Position numbers and translations under genes: made by a program
NCBI RefSeq assembly: GCF_021545845.1
Contig: NZ_CP088923.1
Location: 434,001-498,000 of the forward strand
Direction: 5' to 3'
Length of the DNA stretch: 64,000 nucleotides
From: Rhodanobacter thiooxydans
GTDB lineage: Bacteria; Pseudomonadota; Gammaproteobacteria; Xanthomonadales; Rhodanobacteraceae
Shown: positions 13,605 to 21,738 of the stretch, one piece after another
Position numbering within the stretch: position 1 is the first letter of the stretch
How the letters are laid out: each line of letters starts with the position of its first letter
The notes under the pieces: generated by a model
Database searches by the model: none
Seen by the model: only the letters and a program-made list of their open reading frames with translations
What the model was told of the DNA's origin: nothing

Positions 13605-15479
13605 ATGAGCCAATTCGCATTGCTGGGCAAGCGCCGCTTCGCGCCGTTTTTCTGGACCCAGGCGCTGGGGGCGTTCAACGACAATGCGTTCCGCAATGCG
13701 CTGGTGATGCTGGTGGCGTTCCAGATGGGGTTGGGTGATCGCACGGTATCGCTGTACACCAACCTGGCGCCGGCGCTGTTCATCATCCCGTTCTTCCTGT
13801 TCTCCGCCACCGCCGGGCAATTGGCCGAGAAGTACGAGAAGAGCCGGATCATCCGTTACGTGAAGTTGTTCGAGATCGGCGCGATGGCGCTGGCTGCGTA
13901 CGGCTTCTATACCCACCACGCCATGCTGCTGCTGATCGTGTTGTTCATGATGGGCATGCACTCGGCCATGTTCGGACCGATCAAGTACGCGATCCTGCCG
14001 CAGGCGCTGAAGCCGGCCGAACTGGTCGGCGGCAACGGGCTGGTGGAGATGGGTACGCAGATGGCGATGCTGGTCGGCATGATCGCCGGCAATTCGTTGA
14101 TGCTGGTGGCTGGCGTGGGGCCGCTGCTGGCGGCCGGCGCGACCATCGCGGTGGCGGTGGCTGGCTATCTGGCCTCTCGCCGCATCCCGCTGGCGCCGGC
14201 CACTGCGCCGGAACTGAAGTTCAACTGGAACCCGTTCAGCGAGACCGCGCGGGTGCTGGCGATCACCCGCGCCGATCGCCCGGTGTTCAACGCGGTGCTG
14301 GGCATCTCGTGGTTCTGGTTCTTCGGCACGGTGCTGATCGCGCAGCTGCCGATCTACACGCGCGAGACGCTGGGTGGCGATGGTTCGGTCAATACCTTGG
14401 TGCTCACCCTGTTTTCGATCGGCACCGGCGTCGGTGCGCTGCTGTGCGAGAAACTGTCGGGTCGGCGGGTGGAGATCGGCCTGGTGCCACTGGGCGCGTT
14501 CGGGCTGACCGCGTTCGGGATGGACCTGTACCTCGCGCGGCACGGCGTTGCGCCGGTGCGCGGGCTGGATTGGCTGGCCTTGCTGCAGGCGGCGGGCAGC
14601 TGGCGCGTCATGCTCGACCTCACCCTGATCGGTGTGTTCGCCGGCCTCTACGTGGTGCCGCTGTTCGCCTACGTGCAGGCGCGAGCGCCGCGCGAGAAGC
14701 TGTCGCGGATCATCGCCGGCACCAACATCCTGAACGCGCTGCTGATCGTGCTGGCCGCCGGCTTCGGCCTGGGGCTGGGCGCGCTGGGGCTGGATGCGCC
14801 GCAGATCTTCCTGGCTGCCGCTCTGCTCAATGTGCTGGTGGCCTGGTACATCTTCACCCTGGTGCCCGAGTTCGTGATGCGTTTCATCACCTGGGTGCTG
14901 GTGAACACGCTGTACCGGGTGCGCGCCGACGGTGCCGAACAGATTCCCGAGGAAGGGTCGGCACTGCTGGTCTGCAACCACGTCAGCTACATGGACCCGC
15001 TGCTGCTGATGGCGAAGCTGCGCCGGCCAGTGCGCTTCGTGATGTACTACAAGATCTTCAACATCCCGCTGCTCAGCTTCGTGTTCCGCACCGCCAGGGC
15101 GATCCCGATCGCCGGGCACAAGGAAGATCCGGCGGTGCTGCAGCAAGCCTACGACGCGATCGACGCCGCGCTGGCCGCCGGCGAGGTGGTGTGCATCTTC
15201 CCGGAAGGCGGCCTGACCACCGATGGCGAGATCGCGCCGTTCCGGCCCGGCGTGGAAAAGATCCTGGCGCGGCGGCCGGTACCGGTGGTGCCGATGGCGC
15301 TGCGCGGCCTGTGGGGCAGCGTGTGGAGTCGGCGCGATTCGATGCTTCATCGCGCGCGCCTGCCGCGCCGGTTCCGGGCGCGGGTGGAACTGGTGGTGGA
15401 CGCACCGCAAGCGCCGGCGCAGGTCTCGGCGGCGACGCTGGAGGCGCGGGTGCGCGAGTTGCGCGGAGAACGGGCCTGA
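13605..15479 (+). CDS. MFS transporter fused to 1-acyl-glycerophosphate acyltransferase (LplT/PlsC type)
   Basis: A 624-residue fusion for phospholipid handling. Residues about 1-400 form a 12-helix MFS transporter of the lysophospholipid-translocator type (start RRFAPFFWTQALGAFNDNAF). Residues about 430-620 are a PlsC acyltransferase with the HX4D motif (CNHVSYMD), a membrane-edge block and FPEGGLTTDG. Family knowledge suggests flipping and re-acylation of lysophospholipids, as in Aas/LplT. Unlike full Aas it has no acyl-ACP synthetase domain. The ATG at 13,605 begins the conserved sequence. An upstream in-frame start at 13,509 lies in the preceding terminator and is unlikely. Confidence 0.9.
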   Translation: MSQFALLGKRRFAPFFWTQALGAFNDNAFRNALVMLVAFQMGLGDRTVSLYTNLAPALFIIPFFLFSATAGQLAEKYEKSRIIRYVKLFEIGAMALAAYGFYTHHAMLLLIVLFMMGMHSAMFGPIKYAILPQALKPAELVGGNGLVEMGTQMAMLVGMIAGNSLMLVAGVGPLLAAGATIAVAVAGYLASRRIPLAPATAPELKFNWNPFSETARVLAITRADRPVFNAVLGISWFWFFGTVLIAQLPIYTRETLGGDGSVNTLVLTLFSIGTGVGALLCEKLSGRRVEIGLVPLGAFGLTAFGMDLYLARHGVAPVRGLDWLALLQAAGSWRVMLDLTLIGVFAGLYVVPLFAYVQARAPREKLSRIIAGTNILNALLIVLAAGFGLGLGALGLDAPQIFLAAALLNVLVAWYIFTLVPEFVMRFITWVLVNTLYRVRADGAEQIPEEGSALLVCNHVSYMDPLLLMAKLRRPVRFVMYYKIFNIPLLSFVFRTARAIPIAGHKEDPAVLQQAYDAIDAALAAGEVVCIFPEGGLTTDGEIAPFRPGVEKILARRPVPVVPMALRGLWGSVWSRRDSMLHRARLPRRFRARVELVVDAPQAPAQVSAATLEARVRELRGERA

Positions 15480-15488
15480 CCGGCCGAC

Positions 15489-16358
15489 TCAGCCGATCCA
15501 GCCGCCGACCACCACCAGCGCCACCACGCTGAGCCACGCCAGCAGCGCGCGCAGCAGGGCGCTGCGCAGGCGTCGCAATTCGGCCAGCGGATCGCTGTGC
15601 TCTTCGGCGTAACCGTCGCCGGCCTCGATGTCGATCAGCACGTCGGCCTGCGCCGCGGCGCCCAGGAAGCCCGGGCCGGTCGCGTACCAGCCGGTCGAGG
15701 CGGCCTGGTTATGCCAGCGTCGCCAGGCGCCGATCACCGCCTCCCAGTGGCCGACCACGGCCAGGGTGAAAGTCAGCAGCTGCGCGGGCAGCCAGTCCAG
15801 CGCGTTGGCCACGTAGCCGGCAGCGCGGCGGCTGTCCGCGTCAAGCCGCAGCGTGTCGTCGCGGCCCAGCGTCTGCGCCAGTCGGTACGCCAGCGCGCCG
15901 GTCGGGCCGAGCAGGAAGAACCACAACAGCACGGCAAAGCGTCGGCGCAGCGCGGCATAGGCGATCGCTTCGCCCAGCGCCGGTGCGTTCCAGGCAATCG
16001 GCTGACCGCCATCAGCCAGCGCCTGCGCCGCGGTTTCGCGGCTGGCGCCGTCCGGGGCATCCAGGATCGCCTCCAGGTCGGCCTCGAACTCGCGCGGACC
16101 GAGGCAGTACAGCAGCACCACCAGCGCAAACAGCAACGGCAGCAGTGCGCCCAGCGGCGAATGCCCAAGCAGCCACTCCAGCAACGCGCACAGCACCAGC
16201 GGCAACAGCAGGGCCAGCGCCACGCGGCCACCGCCGCTGGTATCCGCCAGTTGCGCCACCCAGCGGCGAAACAGGCCATCGCCGCGCCAGCGTGCCAGTT
16301 GCGGCATCACGTGCAACAGGCCGAGGGCGACGAGGGCAACCAGCAGACGGATGGCCAT
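15489..16358 (-). CDS. ampE: AmpE-like regulatory membrane protein
   Basis: A 289-residue inner membrane protein with about four to five hydrophobic segments. It resembles AmpE/CobD-like proteins, which act with AmpD in beta-lactamase induction and cell-wall recycling signalling. The central GAxxRRFAVLLWFFLLGPTGALAYRLAQ-type region and ANALDWLPAQLLTF are typical. The ATG at 16,358 gives the usual AmpE start (MAIRLLVALVALG). No ampD lies next to it in this window. The function is inferred from family similarity only. Confidence 0.82.
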   Translation of the reverse strand: MAIRLLVALVALGLLHVMPQLARWRGDGLFRRWVAQLADTSGGGRVALALLLPLVLCALLEWLLGHSPLGALLPLLFALVVLLYCLGPREFEADLEAILDAPDGASRETAAQALADGGQPIAWNAPALGEAIAYAALRRRFAVLLWFFLLGPTGALAYRLAQTLGRDDTLRLDADSRRAAGYVANALDWLPAQLLTFTLAVVGHWEAVIGAWRRWHNQAASTGWYATGPGFLGAAAQADVLIDIEAGDGYAEEHSDPLAELRRLRSALLRALLAWLSVVALVVVGGWIG

Positions 16359-16442
16359 GATGAAAGGGCTCGCGGACAGTGGCTGCCATTGTAAGAGCCC
16401 GCCCGCGATCGCCAAGTGCCGGCCCGGTGTCGCGCAGCGACG

Positions 16443-17105
16443 TCAATCGTCGCGGGTCGCGCGGCGGGAGATCGCGTCGATGGTGGGGTCGATGGCATCA
16501 TGCTCCCCCCGCGGGCCGCAACCGTCAGCGTCGAGCGCACGTTCCACCAGCTGGCGCGTGACGAACTGGTTGGCGCTGCGCTCCATCTTCATGCGTTCGT
16601 ACTTGCAGCGGCTGGCGGTGGTCATCGCTTGCACCAGCTGCCGCAGGCTCGGTGCGGTGCGCAGCGGGATGCCGGTACGTGATGGCGCGTCCGAACCCGG
16701 CAGGCGCACACGTGGCACCCACCGCATCGCGCCCGCGCCGGCGAGGGTGGTGGGGTAGTCGCCGGGACGGTTCGGCGCGATGGCTGGCGCAACGGCTGGC
16801 GCAACGGCGAGCATTGCCGCGTGCGGGCGTGGTGCGACGTCTGCAGGCAACGTGCGTGCGGGGTTTGCCGCCTGTGCCGACCGGGAATGCCTGGGTGATG
16901 GCGAACGCGGGCTCGCGGCTCGCCGCTTGCCGGGCCGCGCGAGCAAGTGGAGTTGCATCGCCGCGCAGGAGGGTAGTGGTCGGCCAATACGGCGGCGCCG
17001 GGCGCAGCAGCAGCGCCAGGGTGAACAGATGCAGCTCGGCGACGCCGCCGAGAATCGCTCCGTGGCGCCATGCGGCCCGCCAGCGGCGCGCACGCGATGG
17101 GTCAC
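16443..17105 (-). CDS. Hypothetical protein, probably interrupted by a frameshift
   Basis: The C-terminal part of this 220-codon frame (from about residue 95) looks like real protein: VPRVRLP, IPLRTAPSLRQLVQAMTTAS, CKYERMKMERSANQFVTRQ. The N-terminal part looks like out-of-frame GC-rich sequence. In the next frame, an ORF beginning at 17,136 gives a plausible N-terminus with a hydrophobic segment (ILGGVAELHLFTLALLLRP) and then loses protein-like character near 16,860. The simplest reading is one membrane-anchored protein of about 230 residues (16,443-17,136) split by a one-base indel at about 16,850-16,880, real or from sequencing. No known family is recognised. Confidence 0.5.
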   Translation of the reverse strand: MTHRVRAAGGPHGATERFSAASPSCICSPWRCCCARRRRIGRPLPSCAAMQLHLLARPGKRRAASPRSPSPRHSRSAQAANPARTLPADVAPRPHAAMLAVAPAVAPAIAPNRPGDYPTTLAGAGAMRWVPRVRLPGSDAPSRTGIPLRTAPSLRQLVQAMTTASRCKYERMKMERSANQFVTRQLVERALDADGCGPRGEHDAIDPTIDAISRRATRDD

Positions 17106-17200
17106 CGGTATGGGGCAGTGTGCTTCCGTGCGGCATGGCCGATCCCTGGCGGCGGATACGGCAAAGACCGGTGGATCGACGTGAAGTTCGCGCCGCTGGA

Positions 17201-18172
17201 TCAGCCTGGCGTGGCGGCGGTCAGCGCGTCCAGCTCCAGTCCGGCCCGCTGCCGCAGCCAGTGCGCGAGCAGCTGGTAGGACACCGACAAGCGCGTCGAC
17301 GGCAGGAAGCTGCCGTCGGCGATGCCGTCGACGATCTGCGCCGGGGTGAACCAGCGCGCGTCTTCCAGTTCATGGTCGCGCATGCGGATCTGCCGTGACA
17401 CGGCGGTGGCGATGAAGCCGACCATCAGCGAGGCGGGCATCGGCCACGGCTGCGAGGAGTGGTAGCGCACCTGGTCGACGATCACTCCGGCCTCCTCGGC
17501 CACCTCGCGGCGCACCGCGTCCTCCAGTGCCTCGCCCGGTTCGACGAAGCCGGCCAGCGTGGAGTAGCGCCCCGGCGGCCAGCCGGCCTGGCGGCCGAGC
17601 AGGCAGGCACCGTCGTGCTCGACCAGCATGATCACGGCGGCGTCGGTGCGCGGAAAGTGCAGCCGCGCGCACTCCGCATTGGTGCATTGCGCGCGGTGGC
17701 CGGCGGCGACCAGCAGCAGCGGCGCGCCGCAGTGGGTGCAGAAGCGCGTCTCGCGTTGCCAGTGCGACAGGCCCTTGGCATAGGCGAACAGGCTGGCCTC
17801 GTCGGCCGCCAGCTGCAGGCCGGCGCCGCGCAGGCTCATGCGGCGGGCGTCGAGCGCGTGCTCCAGCTCGCCCATGCGGGCAGGGTCGTCCGCCACCAGC
17901 AGGAAGTGCGGGCGTTCGTACGCCATACCGAGCAGGCTGGCGCGCAGGTCGCCGAGCCATTGCTCGCGTTCGTTCGCATCGAGCCAGCGCAGCGCGTCGC
18001 GGTCGCGGTGCAGAAAGGCCTCGCCGGCACCGTCCAGCAGCAGGTAGCGTGCCTGCGGCGAGCGCGCCTGTTCGACGATCCATGCCGATTCGTCGCGCAA
18101 CTCGGCGACGCGGTCGAGCACCAGGCTGAGCCCGGAGAAAGTGTTCAGTGGAGGCTGGGCGGCCCGGTCCAT
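17201..18172 (-). CDS. nudC: NAD(+)/NADH diphosphatase (NudC)
   Basis: A 323-residue Nudix hydrolase that splits NADH and, in bacteria, removes the NAD cap from RNA 5' ends. It has a four-cysteine zinc ribbon (CTHC and a later CTNAEC) before the Nudix box GFVEPGEALEDAVRREVAEEAGV-type helix, followed by the NudC hallmark SQPWPMPASLM. The ATG at 18,172 is chosen because the longer frame upstream runs into erpA, which reads in the same direction. The stop of erpA lies only 11 bases before this start, so the two are likely co-transcribed. Confidence 0.93.
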   Translation of the reverse strand: MDRAAQPPLNTFSGLSLVLDRVAELRDESAWIVEQARSPQARYLLLDGAGEAFLHRDRDALRWLDANEREQWLGDLRASLLGMAYERPHFLLVADDPARMGELEHALDARRMSLRGAGLQLAADEASLFAYAKGLSHWQRETRFCTHCGAPLLLVAAGHRAQCTNAECARLHFPRTDAAVIMLVEHDGACLLGRQAGWPPGRYSTLAGFVEPGEALEDAVRREVAEEAGVIVDQVRYHSSQPWPMPASLMVGFIATAVSRQIRMRDHELEDARWFTPAQIVDGIADGSFLPSTRLSVSYQLLAHWLRQRAGLELDALTAATPG

Positions 18173-18183
18173 CGGCACCGCCC

Positions 18184-18558
18184 TCAGGCCGAGAACGAGG
18201 AGCCGCAGCCGCAGGTGGTCTTGGCGTTCGGGTTGCTGATCACGAACTGCGCGCCGCTGAGGTTCTCGGCGTAGTCGATCTGCGCGCCGCCGAGGTACTG
18301 CAGCGAGAGCGGGTCGCACAGCAAGGTCACGCCGTCGCGCTCGATCGCCAGGTCGTCCTCGGCCTGGGCCTCGTCGAAGGTGAAGCCATACTGGAAGCCC
18401 GAGCAGCCGCCGCCGGAGATGTACACGCGCAGCTTCAGCGCCGGGTTGCCTTCCTCGGCAATCAGCTCATGCACCTTGTGCGCGGCGGCGGCGGTGAACA
18501 CCAGCGGGGCACCGCTGCTGCGGTAATCGGGAATAGCGGTGAAAGTTTCCATGGGCAT
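18184..18558 (-). CDS. erpA: Iron-sulfur cluster insertion protein ErpA
   Basis: A 124-residue A-type Fe-S carrier that hands clusters to apo-proteins. The three invariant cysteines are present in GGGCSGFQY and CGCGSSF near the C-terminus. The domain length matches ErpA/IscA. Starts at 18,558 or two codons later (18,552) are both reasonable. The frame stays open upstream to 18,618 but would overlap the bactofilin gene end, so the shorter start is used. Annotation as ErpA and not IscA rests on its isolated location away from an isc operon. Confidence 0.93.
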   Translation of the reverse strand: MPMETFTAIPDYRSSGAPLVFTAAAAHKVHELIAEEGNPALKLRVYISGGGCSGFQYGFTFDEAQAEDDLAIERDGVTLLCDPLSLQYLGGAQIDYAENLSGAQFVISNPNAKTTCGCGSSFSA

Positions 18559-18598
18559 CTGGGTGGGGGCGAACGGAGCTGTAGTCAAGCATACCGCG

Positions 18599-19027
18599 TC
18601 AGGCCGACACAGCCTCATCCAGGGTGGCGTCCGGCGCTGGCAATTCGCGTGGAGCCTCCCCGGCCTGACGCGAGATGCGCCCGTTGACCTGCGCGCCGGC
18701 GGCCATTTCCAGCGTGTGATAGCGCAGGTCGCCGTCGATGTGCGCCTGCGGCGCCAGCTCCAGCCGCACGCTTACGTTGACGTCGCCGGTGACGTGGCCG
18801 TTGATCACCGCTTGCGGCACGTGGATCTCGCCGTGCACCTGGCCGTGCTCGCTGAGCGTGAATACGGCATCGTCGCCTTCGCCCAGCACGCTGCCCTCGA
18901 TGCGACCGTCCAGGTGCAAGGCGCCACTGAAGCGCAGGTCGCCGCGGATCACCGTGCCGCGGGCGATCAGGCTGGTTTCGTTGCTCTGTTTGCGATCGTT
19001 GCGATCGCTGCGTCTACGGTTGAGCAT
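18599..19027 (-). CDS. Bactofilin (polymer-forming cytoskeletal protein)
   Basis: A 142-residue bactofilin. The repeated short beta-strand pattern of its right-handed beta helix is visible through the middle ([45 protein letters not shown]). Bactofilins polymerise on the inner membrane face and organise shape or envelope enzymes. The start overlaps the stop of the upstream coiled-coil membrane protein gene (19,014-19,027), so they are translationally coupled and may work together. Confidence 0.92.
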   Translation of the reverse strand: MLNRRRSDRNDRKQSNETSLIARGTVIRGDLRFSGALHLDGRIEGSVLGEGDDAVFTLSEHGQVHGEIHVPQAVINGHVTGDVNVSVRLELAPQAHIDGDLRYHTLEMAAGAQVNGRISRQAGEAPRELPAPDATLDEAVSA

Positions 19028-19769
19028 CGCGGTCCCCTTCGGTGTTGGTGATGTTTCCGCTCAGGGCGGCGCCCCAGGCGACGGCACGGTTGACCGGCTC
19101 GCCTCCGGCAGGTTGAAGGCTGATGCGCAGTCGCGTCGGGTGGAAATCCGCCGGCAGCACGATGGTGCCGTGCAACTGCTGGAAATAGGCGAAGCGGAAT
19201 GGCAGGCCATCCTTCTGTGCGGCATCGCCCAGCACCGGCCACTCCAGCCGGGTGACCTGGTTGCCGCGCAGGCCTTCCACGCTGAGCAGCACGTTGCCGG
19301 AAATCTCCTCGCCGCGCTTCGCGTTCTGGGTCAGGCTGAGGCTGACGTTCCAGCCGCGCGAGCCCACGATCGGCTGCAACTTCACTTCCTGCAGCTTCAG
19401 ACCCTGCCGCTGGGCGTCACCGCCCACCAGGCGTGAATAGAATCCGAGGTCGGCGCGCAGCCCGTTCAGCTCCTCCTCGCGTTGTGCCAGGGTGCCGCGC
19501 AGCGAGCGGGTGGCGACATCGTTGACCTGGGCCGCGCGCTGCAGGTTCGCCACCTGCTGCTTCAGAGCGTCGATCTGCGCCAGCAGGGCGTTTTGCTGAC
19601 GATGGTCCACGGCGACCGGCGCGGTCGCCCGCCCCACGAGCGCACCAACGACCAGGCCCGCCACCAGCAGGCTGCCGAGCCAGGCCAGGCCCAGCCACAG
19701 CAGGCGCCGGCGCCGACCGGCGTCGTCGTGCCGGCGCACGATGAAGCGCGGAGGTGGTCGTGAAGCCAT
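19014..19769 (-). CDS. DUF6776-like membrane protein with coiled coil
   Basis: A 251-residue protein with a short basic cytoplasmic N-terminus, one transmembrane helix (about 24-47, LLWLGLAWLGSLLVAGLVVGALVG) and a coiled coil (about 58-105, QQNALLAQIDALKQQVANLQ). A periplasmic beta-rich domain of roughly 140 residues follows. Proteins of this layout (DUF6776) are common next to bactofilins in Xanthomonadales. The role is unknown. The overlap with the bactofilin gene suggests it anchors or recruits the polymer, which is inference. Confidence 0.8.
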   Translation of the reverse strand: MASRPPPRFIVRRHDDAGRRRRLLWLGLAWLGSLLVAGLVVGALVGRATAPVAVDHRQQNALLAQIDALKQQVANLQRAAQVNDVATRSLRGTLAQREEELNGLRADLGFYSRLVGGDAQRQGLKLQEVKLQPIVGSRGWNVSLSLTQNAKRGEEISGNVLLSVEGLRGNQVTRLEWPVLGDAAQKDGLPFRFAYFQQLHGTIVLPADFHPTRLRISLQPAGGEPVNRAVAWGAALSGNITNTEGDRDAQP

Positions 19770-19886
19770 GCGGCGCGTTCCGGCGAAAGTCAGAGGTATA
19801 GCGCCGGGGTGACGAAAGCGTCAAGGAACGGCGGCACGCTTCGGCACGCCGCAGTGCGCCGGCTGAAGGCCGCCAGGCCGCGCGAT

Positions 19887-20357
19887 TCAGCCCCCCATCT
19901 TGCTCTGCAGGTAGCGCTCGGCGCCGATGTCCTTGACCAGGCTGAACTGGGTTTCCAGCCAGTCGATGTGTTCTTCCTCGTCGTGCAGGATGTCCTTGAA
20001 CAGGCTGCGGCTGACGTAGTCGGCAACGCCCTCGCTGTACGCGATCGCCTCGCGCAGATCCTTCGCCGCGGCCAGTTCCAGGTCCAGGTCACCCTGCAGC
20101 GATTCCAGCGCATTCTCGCCGATGCGCAGCTTGCCCAGGTGCTGCAGGTTCGGCAGGCCATCGAGGAACAGGATGCGCTCGATCAGGTGATCGGCGTGCT
20201 TCATCTCCTCGATCGACTCCTTGTATTCGTGCTCGGCCAGCTCGGTATAGCCCCAGTTCTTGAGCATCCGGCTGTGCAGGAAATACTGGTTGATCGCGGT
20301 CAGCTCGTTGTAGAGCACCTTGTTGAGGAACTCGATGACCTTCGCATCACCTTTCAT
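19887..20357 (-). CDS. bfr: Bacterioferritin
   Basis: The 156-residue subunit of the 24-mer haem-containing iron store. All ferroxidase ligands are seen at their usual positions: Glu18, Glu51, His54, Glu94, Glu127 and His130. The haem ligand Met52 is also present (EMKHAD). The chosen ATG at 20,357 gives the classic start [15 protein letters not shown] and is preceded by GGAG at proper spacing. A start eight codons upstream is also open but unlikely. It lies next to bfd, its ferredoxin partner for iron release. Confidence 0.97.
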   Translation of the reverse strand: MKGDAKVIEFLNKVLYNELTAINQYFLHSRMLKNWGYTELAEHEYKESIEEMKHADHLIERILFLDGLPNLQHLGKLRIGENALESLQGDLDLELAAAKDLREAIAYSEGVADYVSRSLFKDILHDEEEHIDWLETQFSLVKDIGAERYLQSKMGG

Positions 20358-20482
20358 GACTTCCACTCCGATCGAAGACAACGCGAACTATACAAACTTC
20401 GCGTGTGATCGGTGGCAACGCGCATGGCAACGATCCGTCGCTGCAGAGTCCAGGACTCTACACGGGGCAGGGGAAACGGAGC

Positions 20483-20680
20483 TCAGGCCGCGGCGAGCGG
20501 CAGCTGGCAGGTGACCTGCAGCAAGGCCTGGTCGAACGTGGCGCGCGCTTCCTGCTCGCAGCAGCCGCAACAGTCCGAGCAGCCGGTTCGGGCCTGCAGT
20601 TCGGCAAAGGTGCGCACGCCATCGGCCGCCTCGCGGCGGATGGTGTGATCGGTGACGGCGTTGCACATGCAGATATACAT
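20483..20680 (-). CDS. bfd: Bacterioferritin-associated ferredoxin
   Basis: A 65-residue [2Fe-2S] ferredoxin that reduces bacterioferritin iron so that it can be released. The N-terminal MYICMCNAVTD and C-terminal GCSDCCGCC carry the four cluster cysteines and some extra ones. The ATG at 20,680 matches the family start. A strong Fur-box candidate lies 21 bases upstream, fitting iron-starvation induction. bfr follows in the same direction about 125 bases downstream but appears to have its own promoter region. Confidence 0.95.
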   Translation of the reverse strand: MYICMCNAVTDHTIRREAADGVRTFAELQARTGCSDCCGCCEQEARATFDQALLQVTCQLPLAAA

Positions 20681-20700
20681 GGCGCGCATTGGAACGCGAA

Positions 20701-20715
20701 TGCGAATGATTGTCA
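20701..20715 (-). promoter_or_regulatory. Predicted Fur box upstream of bfd
   Basis: On the minus strand this reads tgacaatcattcgca. It matches the 7-1-7 Fur consensus (TGATAATnATTATCA) at 12 of 14 informative positions. It overlaps a TTGACA hexamer that would serve as the -35 box, so Fur binding would block bfd transcription. Bfd is Fur-repressed in other bacteria. Confidence 0.6.
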
Positions 20716-20745
20716 ACAATCAGCCGGCCGGCTGCGACCATTCGC

Positions 20746-21306
20746 TCAGGCGGCGGCACGTCCGTCGCGGGGGCCGGTGGGCGGGTTTCCGGTCCCCTCG
20801 CGCGGCGGCAGGCTGCCCAACTGCACGCCGAACAGGTCCTCGACCAGCGGTGCGAAGTGGCGCAGCGCCCGCTCATAGACCTGCCGTTTGAAGTTGACCA
20901 CGTGTGCGGCGGGGTACCAGAAGTCGACCCAGCGCCACAGGTCGAACTCCGGCTTGTCGCAGGCATCCAGGTTCAGCGCCTCCTCGTCGCCGACCAGCTT
21001 GAGCAGGAACCAGACCTGCTTCTGGCCGATGCAGGTCGGCCGCTGATGCCGGCGCACGTAGCGCTCCGGCAACCGGTAGCGCAGCCAGCCATGAGTGGCG
21101 CAGATCACCTCGACGTGGTGCGCGGCCAGCCCGGTCTCCTCTTCCAGCTCGCGGTACATCGCCTCCAGCGGCGTTTCGTCCGTGCGCATCCCGCCCTGCG
21201 GGAACTGCCAGCCGTCACGATTGACCCGGCGCGCCCAGAACAGCTGGCCGGCTGCATTGAGCAGCACGATGCCAACGTTCGGACGATAGCCATCTACATC
21301 AATCAT
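20746..21306 (-). CDS. rppH: RNA pyrophosphohydrolase
   Basis: A 186-residue Nudix enzyme that removes pyrophosphate from the 5' end of mRNAs to start decay. The family start [17 protein letters not shown], the conserved [13 protein letters not shown] and the Nudix box ([23 protein letters not shown]) are present. The ATG at 21,306 is chosen because conservation starts there. The open frame further upstream is not family-like. The gene is the last core gene before the tRNA that hosts the island. Confidence 0.95.
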   Translation of the reverse strand: MIDVDGYRPNVGIVLLNAAGQLFWARRVNRDGWQFPQGGMRTDETPLEAMYRELEEETGLAAHHVEVICATHGWLRYRLPERYVRRHQRPTCIGQKQVWFLLKLVGDEEALNLDACDKPEFDLWRWVDFWYPAAHVVNFKRQVYERALRHFAPLVEDLFGVQLGSLPPREGTGNPPTGPRDGRAAA

Positions 21307-21487
21307 GTCGCCTCCTGGGGCCGATCGGCGCGGTATTGCCGGCAAGACCGCAGCGAGGCCCTGGCGTCGATTCAACCACAGCGTGCGAAGCAGCGGCAAG
21401 CGGCGGGCTTGAACCGGCGAGGCTACACGACTAAACTGCCGCGCCCCGCCCGCATCGTCCCGATGCCGGCACGGCGGGTTCCCTCAA

Positions 21488-21564
21488 GGCTATGTAGCTC
21501 AGCCGGTTAGAGCACAGCACTCATAATGCTGGGGTCGGTGGTTCGAGTCCACCCATAGCCACCA
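21488..21564 (+). tRNA. tRNA-Met (CAT), elongator type
   Basis: The 77-base cloverleaf has acceptor arms GGCTATG/CATAGCC, D-stem GCTC/GAGC, anticodon stem CAGCA/TGCTG with loop ctcataa (anticodon CAT), T-stem GGTGG/CCACC and an encoded CCA end. The G1-C72 pair and overall sequence fit elongator tRNA-Met and not initiator. It is the integration target of the downstream island. Confidence 0.95.
21540..21564 (+). other. Probable attL of the genomic island (3' end of tRNA-Met)
   Basis: A P4-type integrase begins 175 bases after the tRNA, pointing away from it. Such integrases use the T-arm and 3' end of a tRNA as the attachment core. A second copy of this 3' sequence was not found by eye before the end of the window, so the attR end lies outside and the exact core is unknown. 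Confidence 0.5.
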
Positions 21565-21738
21565 AATCAGTGTCCATTCCTGTCCGTTCCCCTCCAAGTT
21601 TACCTTGTAAACTCAAGCCACACAAGGGTTTGATGGGCTTGTGGTGTCCGGCCGCGTCCAATCGCGTCCATTGTAATCCGGGGGCAACAAGGGGCAATAT
21701 TGGGGGCAGGTACTAATGCCTCCAGGGAGTTGCCCCCT

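Noticed and set aside
13530..15410. A 626-codon minus-strand frame opposite the transporter-acyltransferase
   Set aside because: Gln/His/Arg-rich antisense artefact of GC-rich coding DNA.
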